DNA of 6,156 bases from Bdellovibrionales bacterium. GTDB taxonomy: Bacteria > Bdellovibrionota > Bdellovibrionia > Bdellovibrionales > UBA1609. A program made the position numbers and the translations under genes. The notes beneath the pieces are model-generated. The model made no database searches. It saw only the letters and a list, made by a program, of their open reading frames with translations, and was not told the origin of the DNA. Below are positions 1-5,539 of the stretch, piece after piece. Each line of letters starts with the position of its first letter. The first letter of the stretch is position 1. The stretch spans positions 1 to 6,156 of the forward strand of contig JANQSX010000131.1 of the NCBI GenBank assembly GCA_028279085.1, read 5' to 3'.

Positions 1-1870
1 AATAATAAAAAAACCTGGATTGCATTTTTCTATCCCTGTTTTTATCCCTATTTTGAATCCACTGATAAAGACTAACTAAACTTTTATCCTGACAGTTTAT
101 TCTATTTTGAAATAAAAAATCCGGTGGTTGCTTGTCTCCTTTCTTAAGTAAAGAGTTTTGGAAAACCGTAAAAATCATGTTAGAACTATTCATTCCACCC
201 GGTTTTTTTTTAAACAGCCTTTCACAGTCTGTTTGAACTGTACCATTTTCTTTTGCTTCTGAATTTTGGTTAGCTACATATTGCCAGTAAAAGTTTTTGC
301 TTTTTTTTCCTAAAACATTCAACACTTTCCATTGCTTATTTCTCAAAGCTAACTGTGCTCTCCAATTTATTAATTCTTTGTCATTAGGATTTTTTTTCAT
401 CAGTACACGGAGTAAGTTCTGTGCCTCACCGGAAGGTTGAAAAGGACTCAAACTAAAAACCCTTTTACCAACATGAAGTTTTTCCGTAAATAAAAGGTTT
501 GGTGCTTTCCACGGTTTTACCCCAATACGATCAAAATAAAAAAGAAAACTATTTTTAAACTTCAATAAATTCGGATGAGAACCGGAAATAGAAAGAGCAT
601 TAAGCTCCCGTCGATCACTGAGACTATTATACAATTTCGGTTTTTCATCATAAATAAACAGATACGGGCCTTTTCTAATAGCAAAGCGACTTTGACCGGA
701 CTGCCGCCAAAGGGGCCAGCCCGATTCCATTAGTAAAGGCCGCTCGGAAATCACTTGATCTATCTCACTTTTTATAACCGAAGATAATTTCATTGTTTTA
801 TCTAAATTCAAAAAATTCCAGCCGGACTGAAAACCGAAAGGTTGATCTGTTTTTTGAATTATATTTTTCTTTATTAAATATTTTTTAAGAGATATAACCG
901 GAAACAATTTTTCATGAGGTAAGGCTGTTTTCTGCTGAAGCACAGTACTATCTAATAAATCAAGAAGAGTCCAACCTAAGTCCACTAAAGTCACTGGCGT
1001 ATTCACATTCCCATAACGAGCTTTTTTTCTGAATTTACTAGGTCCTTTAATAAATAAACTCAGTTGTGTGTTATCACTAAACAAACTCCATGCAGGAATT
1101 TCACCTTGGCGAAAGGACTGATGTTTTTCATGAGCCTTTGTACCAACCAACACTACATAAGTGGAGTGCCATTTTTTTCTTCTTTTTAATTCCTCAATTA
1201 AATAATAAAAAGAACGATCCAAAACATTCCATTGTGACCGGGTTTGAAGAGACTGTAAATTACCCACTTCTTTTTCCACAGGTAAAAAAGGAAACTGCAA
1301 GTCCGAAAAGTATAAGACAGAAAAAAAGGGTTGTTGACGATCTAAACGATCCAACCATTTTAAAAACAACCGGATATTTTTCCCGGCCGGACGATAAACA
1401 GACTTCCAACTTAAATGAATATTATCATCAAACACTTCAAACCCCTGGGCTAGACCGGATTTTCGCCAAATAGCCCCTCCACCGGAAAAAAAAGAACTAC
1501 GATAACCTTTTGCAATCGCTTCCTCCGGCACCGTTTTAAAGCGGGAAGATAAAAAGTGAGAACCATTTGACCACACTCCATGTTCATAAGGATAAAGACC
1601 CGTCAACAAAGAAGCCAAAGCCGGCTGTGCTAAAACAGAAGGAGTATAAGCATGATGAAATCGAATACTGGATTGACAAAACTGAGCAAACCCTGATTTT
1701 TGCACCAGTTTACTATCATCCTCGTAACAGGAAACAGAATTAAAGCCTAGAGAATCCACAACTAAAATTAAAAAGGAAGGAGAACGAATATCAGAAAAAG
1801 AACAAGCGGATAAACATAAGAGACAATATGTAACAATACAGCAAAAAAAGCGGATACTAAATTTTTTCAT
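1..1870 (-). CDS. Sulfatase-fold lipoprotein, probably catalytically inactive (3' end outside window)
   Basis: An uninterrupted reading frame of 623 codons runs from ATG at 1870 off the left edge; I checked every triplet and found no stop. Residues 1-22 are a signal peptide ending in a lipobox, Leu20-Ser-Ala-Cys23, so the product should be a lipid-anchored envelope protein. Residues 33-307 follow the sulfatase (PF00884) pattern: LILVVDSLGFN with metal Asp39, then the segment ending LASLLTGLYPYEHGV (85-99), then GYR...GLAQGFEVFDD (122-149), then IKGPS...PVTLVDLGWTLLDLL (274-306). The expected nucleophile position (C/S/T-x-P-S-R/H) reads Ala81-Gln-Pro-Ala-Leu85. The usual D-x-H-x-P-Y reads D190-L-Q192-F-P-F. 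The usual S-D-H-G-E reads G243-T-K-A-H247. This suggests a pseudoenzyme. A sulfatase-like C-terminal segment (about 395-450) precedes a TPR-like helical tail. An in-frame ATG at 1879 is an alternative start; neither has a clear Shine-Dalgarno. Fold is confident, inactivity is inferred, role unknown. Confidence 0.85.
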   Translation of the reverse strand, partial: MKKFSIRFFCCIVTYCLLCLSACSFSDIRSPSFLILVVDSLGFNSVSCYEDDSKLVQKSGFAQFCQSSIRFHHAYTPSVLAQPALASLLTGLYPYEHGVWSNGSHFLSSRFKTVPEEAIAKGYRSSFFSGGGAIWRKSGLAQGFEVFDDNIHLSWKSVYRPAGKNIRLFLKWLDRLDRQQPFFSVLYFSDLQFPFLPVEKEVGNLQSLQTRSQWNVLDRSFYYLIEELKRRKKWHSTYVVLVGTKAHEKHQSFRQGEIPAWSLFSDNTQLSLFIKGPSKFRKKARYGNVNTPVTLVDLGWTLLDLLDSTVLQQKTALPHEKLFPVISLKKYLIKKNIIQKTDQPFGFQSGWNFLNLDKTMKLSSVIKSEIDQVISERPLLMESGWPLWRQSGQSRFAIRKGPYLFIYDEKPKLYNSLSDRRELNALSISGSHPNLLKFKNSFLFYFDRIGVKPWKAPNLLFTEKLHVGKRVFSLSPFQPSGEAQNLLRVLMKKNPNDKELINWRAQLALRNKQWKVLNVLGKKSKNFYWQYVANQNSEAKENGTVQTDCERLFKKKPGGMNSSNMIFTVFQNSLLKKGDKQPPDFLFQNRINCQDKSLVSLYQWIQNRDKNRDRKMQSRFFYY

Positions 1871-1888
1871 TTTACACATATATTCAAT

Positions 1889-1901
1889 ATTTACAGTAAA
1901 T
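1889..1901. repeat. 13-bp palindrome ATTTACAGTAAAT
   Basis: This is a perfect inverted repeat (ATTTAC-A-GTAAAT) with a single central base. It lies 19 bp upstream of the ATG at 1870 of the lipoprotein gene. The size and position suit a repressor operator overlapping that gene's promoter or leader. In such AT-rich DNA a palindrome of this size could arise by chance, so the role is a guess. Confidence 0.35.
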
Positions 1902-1917
1902 GCCCATTAAGAAAAGA

Positions 1918-1936
1918 CCTTAAAGCGCCTTAAAGC
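1918..1936. repeat. Tandem direct repeat CCTTAAAGC x2, 10-bp period
   Basis: CCTTAAAGC occurs at 1918-1926 and again at 1928-1936, separated by one base. The 10-bp period puts both copies on the same face of the helix. An inverted copy of the core (GCTTTAAG) lies at 2010-2017, closer to exbB. This arrangement resembles a regulator-binding array controlling one or both divergent genes. No specific regulator can be named from the sequence. Confidence 0.5.
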
Positions 1937-2011
1937 AATGCAACTTCTATTTCAAGCCTTCTTTAGTCTTAAAATACAGGAAATTCCACTTGAGAAAAGC
2001 TTACAGTGTGC

Positions 2012-2023
2012 TTTAAGCTTAAA
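2012..2023. repeat. 12-bp perfect palindrome TTTAAGCTTAAA
   Basis: This is a perfect dyad centred between 2017 and 2018. It overlaps the inverted GCTTTAAG copy of the tandem repeat at 1918-1936. It may be an operator half of a looped or composite site. It is not followed by a T-run long enough to make a convincing terminator. Confidence 0.35.
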
Positions 2024-2054
2024 AACATAAACGCATTGTAAATAAAATAATAAA

Positions 2055-2083
2055 TTCATTTTAATTAATTGAGTACATAAAAT
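2055..2083 (+). promoter_or_regulatory. Weak candidate sigma70 promoter for exbBD
   Basis: The -10 candidate is TAAAAT (2078-2083), 17 bp downstream of the poor -35 candidate TTCATT (2055-2060). Initiation near 2090 would give a leader of about 24 nt containing the Shine-Dalgarno at 2098-2105. The -35 match is only about half of consensus. AT-rich DNA yields such hits often, so this is a placement suggestion only. Confidence 0.25.
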
Positions 2084-2097
2084 CTTAATGAAAAAAC

Positions 2098-2105
2098 AGG
2101 GGAGA
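2098..2105 (+). promoter_or_regulatory. Strong Shine-Dalgarno deciding the TTG start of exbB
   Basis: AGGGGAGA lies 8 nt before TTG at 2114. The first in-frame ATG is not until 2270 (Met53), and starting there would delete the first membrane segment. The ribosome binding site therefore supports the non-ATG start. Confidence 0.75.
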
Positions 2106-2113
2106 TCATTACA

Positions 2114-2740
2114 TTGCTTACCGATCAGCTTCTTTCTATTTCTGCCGCCGCCCATGAAGTGGTTTTGTGGTTTTTAATCATTTTAAGTGTTTTTTCCCTA
2201 ACTATTATACTGGATCGTTTTTTTTTCTTGAAAAGCTTTTTATCAGAAACGTCTTTGATTCTTAACGAAATGATAGAAGCTTTAGAAAGTGGAAGAAATT
2301 CTCACATGAAACTAGTATATGACAAATATGCCCTTCTACCTGCCGGAAAACTCCTGCAAAAAGCCTGGGAACACATTATTGACAAACGGGAGAAAGGTCT
2401 TGAAGAAATGATGGACTCTCACCTTTTAGCTCTCAAACCAAAAATGGAAAACCGACTTGGTTTTTTAGCTACCTTAGGATCTAATGCTCCTTTTATTGGT
2501 TTGTTGGGAACCATCTTTGGAGTCATGGAAGCTTTTGAAGCTTTAGGTTCAGAAAGTGGCTCTGCAGCTGTAGTTATGGTGGGTATTTCCAAAGCTTTAG
2601 TAGCTACTGCTGTAGGGCTCATTGTAGCTATTCCGGCTATCACTGCTTATAATTTTTTACAAAAACGATTAAAAATGATTTTTTATCACTTGGAATCTAT
2701 GAAAGAAACTTTGCTTTCCTTTGCTAAAAATTGCAAATAA
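2114..2740 (+). CDS. exbB: ExbB/TolQ-family proton-channel subunit
   Basis: This is the pentameric channel subunit of an inner-membrane motor (MotA/TolQ/ExbB family). With ExbD it uses the proton gradient to energise a TonB- or TolA-like protein. The product is 208 aa, a little shorter than E. coli ExbB or TolQ. It has a membrane segment at about 16-39, a cytoplasmic helical stretch at about 45-112, and two more membrane segments at about 116-140 and 152-180. The family core is clear: LATLGSNAPFIGLLGTIFG (118-136) and ALVATAVGLIVAIPAI (161-176), including the conserved small-residue and Thr/Pro positions that line the pore. The start is TTG with a strong Shine-Dalgarno. The stop is 10 bp before the exbD ATG, so the two are one operon. 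The core reads more like ExbB than TolQ, but the functional partner is not in the window. Confidence 0.93.
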   Translation: MLTDQLLSISAAAHEVVLWFLIILSVFSLTIILDRFFFLKSFLSETSLILNEMIEALESGRNSHMKLVYDKYALLPAGKLLQKAWEHIIDKREKGLEEMMDSHLLALKPKMENRLGFLATLGSNAPFIGLLGTIFGVMEAFEALGSESGSAAVVMVGISKALVATAVGLIVAIPAITAYNFLQKRLKMIFYHLESMKETLLSFAKNCK

Positions 2741-2744
2741 AGGA
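2739..2744 (+). promoter_or_regulatory. Shine-Dalgarno deciding the ATG start of exbD
   Basis: AAAGGA overlaps the exbB stop codon and sits 6 nt before ATG at 2751. This favours the ATG over an in-frame TTG at 2721 inside exbB, which would add ten residues (LKIANKGKN-type lead) not typical of the family. Confidence 0.7.
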
Positions 2745-2750
2745 AAAAAT

Positions 2751-3158
2751 ATGAAAGGCAAACTAATAGAAGACAGTGAACCCATAGCGGAAATTAATAT
2801 CATTCCTTTTGTAGATATTATTCTGGTGATACTTATTATTTTTATGGTCACCGCCCCTTTTATAATAAAAACCGGATTTTCTCTGGATCTACCGCAAGCT
2901 AGCTCTTCCGGAACTGTTGAACAATCAAAAATAAATGTCACCATCAGTGAAGATGGTAGAGTTTTACTCAACGGAGAAATGTTTGATCTAGAAGAAATGA
3001 AAGAACAATTAAAAACAAAAAATATAAAAGTAGAGGAAACTCATGTTATTATTTCAGCAGACAAAAATGTGATTCATGGAAAAGTGATTGCGGTTATTAA
3101 TGCTATAAAATCCGTTGGTCTTAGAAAAGTAGCCATCGCCACCAAAAAAATCCAATAA
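2751..3158 (+). CDS. exbD: ExbD/TolR-family motor subunit
   Basis: This is the partner of ExbB: a single-pass protein whose membrane helix sits in the ExbB pore and whose periplasmic domain binds peptidoglycan or the energised partner. The product is 135 aa, a normal family length. A short cytoplasmic N-terminus leads into INIIPFVDIILVILIIFMV (15-33), with the invariant proton-carrying Asp at residue 22 in the N-x-x-P-x-x-D motif. A periplasmic alpha/beta domain follows (about 50-135), with ITISEDG-like strand features (VTISEDGRVLLNGE) and a C-terminal VGLRKVAIATKK that match ExbD/TolR. It is 10 bp downstream of exbB and no third gene follows: the next gene converges from the other strand after 40 bp. 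ExbD rather than TolR is a preference based on the membrane motif. Confidence 0.93.
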   Translation: MKGKLIEDSEPIAEINIIPFVDIILVILIIFMVTAPFIIKTGFSLDLPQASSSGTVEQSKINVTISEDGRVLLNGEMFDLEEMKEQLKTKNIKVEETHVIISADKNVIHGKVIAVINAIKSVGLRKVAIATKKIQ

Positions 3159-3198
3159 ATTCTAAAAATGCAAAAAAATTCTTTTCAGTAATTTTAGT

Positions 3199-4500
3199 TT
3201 AAATAAAAAGATTGAGGGGATTCTCTATTTTATGAATAAAAGATTTCAGTACTCGTGCCGATACAGCACCATCAATGAGACGATGATCGCAAGTTAAAGA
3301 AAAATTCATCGTCTTTTTAGGTTGAAAAGAAGAGCCATCCCAATGGGGTTTTATGTAAAGACGATACATCCCTAAAATAGCCACCTCCGGCGCATTAATA
3401 ATAGGAGTGGCGTACTCCCCTCCCAAACTTCCAATATTGGTAATGGTAATAGTGCCCCCACTCATATCTTCCGGCTGAATTTTACCCGTGCGGGCTTTTT
3501 CCGCCAAAGTTTGAATTTCAAAACTCACTTCAGAAAGAGACTTTTTATCTACATTTTTTACCACCGGAACCAATAAGCCTCGAGGAGTATCCACTGCAAA
3601 GCCAATATTATAATATTTTTTAATTACAACCTCTTTTGAAAAGTCATCAATACCGGCATTGAGCATGGGAAATTCTTTTATAGTATGTAAAAGAGCTTTC
3701 ATAACAAAAGAAAGATAAGTGATTTTTATTTCTTTCTCTTTTAACATCTCCTTAACGGAATTTTTCACTTTATCCAGCTGCTCCACATCGGCTGATTCCA
3801 ATAAAGTAAAATGAGGAATAATTGTTTTTGAAAGTTGCATTTTTTCAGCAATTTTTTTTCTAATTCCTTTAAGAGATGTACGTTCCTGCTGACCGTCAAC
3901 AGGAATCGAAAAACCGGAAGCCATAGCCGAAGAGGGTATATGGGTTGGTAAAGCACCTCCCGATTTTTTATCGGAATATTTTAAAACATCCTCTTTAGTA
4001 ACTCGCCCGGCCAGGCCTGTTCCCTGCACCTGATTCAAATCCACCGCCAATTCCCGTGCCAATCGACGAGTCATAGGAGTAGCTAACACCCCATCCGCTA
4101 CGTTATTTACCGGAGCATGAGAGTTCTCCTCTAATGATTTTACCGGAGAAATCCCTTTTAATTGAGAAACACCCTCCGATAATTCAGTCACACCTTGAGT
4201 ATCTTCCTTTTGACTTGCACTTTGAGAGGGTACTTCTTTTTTTTCATCAGAAAGAGACTTAATTGTGAGTAGAGTATCCCCCACTTGAACAGTCTCTCCC
4301 TCCTTAGCGGAAAAACCCTCTACCACTCCATCTAAAGGAGAAGGCACCTCCATAGCCGCTTTATCAGTCATTACTTCAGCTACCGGTTGGTCAATTTGAA
4401 TAGTATCCCCTTCAGAGACTAACCACTTTACTAGTTCACCTTCTGTGACTCCCTCACCTAATTCCGGCAATTTTATACTTAAGTTGGACTCTTCATTCAT
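3199..4500 (-). CDS. pdhC: Dihydrolipoyl acyltransferase E2 of a 2-oxo acid dehydrogenase complex (probably pyruvate)
   Basis: This is the E2 core enzyme. It takes the acyl group from E1 onto its lipoyl arm and passes it to CoA in the cytoplasm. The 433-aa product has the standard order. One N-terminal lipoyl domain (about 7-80) carries the lipoyl lysine Lys47 in T-D-K-A. A polar flexible linker covers about 82-137. The peripheral subunit-binding domain (about 139-175, ATPMTRRLARELAVDL, GRVTKEDVL) docks E1/E3. A second linker leads to the catalytic domain (about 207-433), which contains His406 and Asp410 in D-H-R-L-I-D-G. The stretch TNIGSLGGEYATPIINAPEVAILG (about 355-378 region) is of the pyruvate/branched-chain type rather than SucB. 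E1 and E3 genes are not in the window, so the substrate is inferred. A Shine-Dalgarno AGGA (4508-4511) precedes the ATG by 7 nt. The gene lies 54 bp after lipA, probably in the same transcript. Confidence 0.92.
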   Translation of the reverse strand: MNEESNLSIKLPELGEGVTEGELVKWLVSEGDTIQIDQPVAEVMTDKAAMEVPSPLDGVVEGFSAKEGETVQVGDTLLTIKSLSDEKKEVPSQSASQKEDTQGVTELSEGVSQLKGISPVKSLEENSHAPVNNVADGVLATPMTRRLARELAVDLNQVQGTGLAGRVTKEDVLKYSDKKSGGALPTHIPSSAMASGFSIPVDGQQERTSLKGIRKKIAEKMQLSKTIIPHFTLLESADVEQLDKVKNSVKEMLKEKEIKITYLSFVMKALLHTIKEFPMLNAGIDDFSKEVVIKKYYNIGFAVDTPRGLLVPVVKNVDKKSLSEVSFEIQTLAEKARTGKIQPEDMSGGTITITNIGSLGGEYATPIINAPEVAILGMYRLYIKPHWDGSSFQPKKTMNFSLTCDHRLIDGAVSARVLKSFIHKIENPLNLFI

Positions 4501-4507
4501 TTCAATA

Positions 4508-4511
4508 TCCT
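4508..4511 (-). promoter_or_regulatory. Shine-Dalgarno of the E2 gene
   Basis: On the minus strand AGGA sits 7 nt before the ATG at 4500, inside the 54-bp lipA-E2 gap. It also lies within the last codons of a 16-codon ORF that fills this gap (see findings). Confidence 0.5.
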
Positions 4512-4554
4512 ATTGTATTTAATTGTATCTTAGTAATAACTTCCGTAACCATTT

Positions 4555-5484
4555 TCATTTATCTTTTTCATAATCCACTTCCTTTTTTGCACTTTCTTTA
4601 CGCAAAAGAGCTTTCATAAAAAACTCCCCGGCTCGATAAGAACTTCTCACTAAGGGGCCGCTGGCCACATATAAAAAACCTTCCGCTAACGCATATTTTT
4701 TCCACTCATCAAATTTTTCCGGGGTTATATATTCTTCTACAGGTAAATGTCTTTTTTGAGGCCGCAGATATTGACCAAAAGTTAACACATCACAACCCAC
4801 CAAACGTAAATCTTTTAAAGTCTGCTTTACTTCCTTATCTGTTTCGCCCAAACCTAACATAATAGAACTTTTTGTATAAATCTTTGGATTTATCTTTTTT
4901 GAAGTTTCCAATACATTTAAAGATTGTCTATAACCGGCTCTAGGATCACGCACTTTAGGTGTTAAACGTTCTATTGTTTCCACGTTATGAGCAAACACAT
5001 CCGGACCGGCGGATAAAATAATTTCTATACAATCTGTGCGGCCTTTAAAATCAGGTGTTAAAACTTCTACTAGTAAATCGGGCGCTCGATTCTTTAAATG
5101 ACTGACTGTTTTAGCAAAATGCCCGGCCCCTTCATCCGGCAGATCATCTCGATCGACAGAAGTTAAAACCACATATTCCAAACCCATTTTAGATATGGCT
5201 TCAGCCACTTTAAAAGGCTCTTGTTGATCTAGCCAACCTTTAGGATTTCCTGTTTTAACATTACAAAAGCGACAACCACGGGTACAGACATCTCCCATTA
5301 ACATAATAGTGGCTGTACCACCCCCCCAACATTCCGCCATATTGGGACAATGAGCCTCCTGACAAACAGTGACTAGATCGAGAGACTTGAGTAAGCGACG
5401 AATACGAAAGTATTCCTCTCCCGAAGGGAGAGGAACCTTTAACCATTCTGGTTTCACTTTACGCGTAGTGGACAATTGAGACAT
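4555..5484 (-). CDS. lipA: Lipoyl synthase (radical SAM)
   Basis: LipA inserts two sulfur atoms into protein-bound octanoyl chains to make the lipoyl cofactor, here presumably on Lys47 of the E2 encoded just downstream. The 309-aa length is normal. Both iron-sulfur clusters are accounted for. The auxiliary cluster ligands are Cys41, Cys46 and Cys52 (C-x4-C-x5-C), with the conserved C-terminal Ser in R-S-S-Y (280-283). The radical-SAM cluster ligands are Cys67, Cys71 and Cys74 (C-x3-C-x2-C). The N-terminal RKPEWLK-like lead (KVKPEWLKVPLPSG) and GGGTATIMLMGDVCTRGCRFC are family hallmarks. The C-terminal tail after about residue 293 is Lys/Glu-rich and probably disordered. The only in-frame ATG is at 5484. 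It lacks a Shine-Dalgarno and directly abuts a hairpin (5486-5511). An in-frame stop (TAA) a dozen codons upstream excludes a much longer form. Confidence 0.97.
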   Translation of the reverse strand: MSQLSTTRKVKPEWLKVPLPSGEEYFRIRRLLKSLDLVTVCQEAHCPNMAECWGGGTATIMLMGDVCTRGCRFCNVKTGNPKGWLDQQEPFKVAEAISKMGLEYVVLTSVDRDDLPDEGAGHFAKTVSHLKNRAPDLLVEVLTPDFKGRTDCIEIILSAGPDVFAHNVETIERLTPKVRDPRAGYRQSLNVLETSKKINPKIYTKSSIMLGLGETDKEVKQTLKDLRLVGCDVLTFGQYLRPQKRHLPVEEYITPEKFDEWKKYALAEGFLYVASGPLVRSSYRAGEFFMKALLRKESAKKEVDYEKDK

Positions 5485-5485
5485 A

Positions 5486-5511
5486 AAAGCTGTTGTAACA
5501 TAAGCAGCTTT
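5486..5511 (-). promoter_or_regulatory. Hairpin abutting the lipA start codon
   Basis: A perfect 7-bp inverted repeat (AAAGCTG / CAGCTTT) with a 12-nt loop lies in the 55-bp gap between the DsbA-like gene and lipA. Read along the minus strand, its 3' arm ends one base before the lipA ATG at 5484. It could be a weak intrinsic terminator of the upstream gene, since only four T follow, or a structure restricting ribosome access to lipA. There is no experimental or family evidence for either. Confidence 0.4.
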
Positions 5512-5539
5512 AATATTTTATGATTTTTTTATTCTTTTC

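Larger units (their letters stand above)
1871..2113. promoter_or_regulatory. Divergent intergenic regulatory region
   Basis: These 243 bp separate the start codons of the minus-strand sulfatase-fold lipoprotein gene and the plus-strand exbB gene, so promoters for both must lie here unless transcription enters from outside. The region is very AT-rich and holds several symmetric or repeated motifs, listed separately. The only ORF across it, minus strand 1952-2155, overlaps the exbB start, has no database-like features I recognise, and is not called. No sigma70 promoter close to consensus is visible for the lipoprotein gene. Confidence 0.6.

Noticed and set aside
1090..1473. Plus-strand ORF of 127 codons
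   Set aside because: It lies wholly antisense to the 623-codon sulfatase-fold frame, which has a recognisable domain. Its own translation is low-complexity with no known motif and no Shine-Dalgarno.
1..1870. Possible decayed or frameshifted gene on the left, because no long minus-strand ORF ends inside the window
   Set aside because: Triplet-by-triplet reading from 1870 to 2 shows no stop. The gene is intact as far as visible and simply runs past the edge.
1952..2155. Minus-strand ORF of 67 codons across the divergent spacer
   Set aside because: It starts inside exbB on the opposite strand, its translation resembles no family I know, and it covers the likely promoter region.
2088..2177. Out-of-frame ATG (2088) giving a roughly 30-codon leader ORF overlapping the exbB start
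   Set aside because: The Shine-Dalgarno at 2098-2105 lies downstream of this ATG and serves the TTG at 2114. The frame has no other support.
2419..2971. Two minus-strand ORFs (2419-2643 and 2669-2971)
   Set aside because: They are shadows of exbB and exbD, whose family motifs are unambiguous on the plus strand.
3162..3197. A/T-only inverted repeat as a bidirectional terminator
   Set aside because: The stem is six A/T-biased pairs with a loop of over 20 nt. That is too weak to call a terminator.
3765..3956. Minus-strand ORF of 63 codons inside the E2 gene
   Set aside because: It is an alternative frame of the E2 coding sequence with no independent signal.
5261..5446. Minus-strand ORF of 61 codons inside lipA
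   Set aside because: It is an alternative frame over the lipA cysteine motifs with no support.
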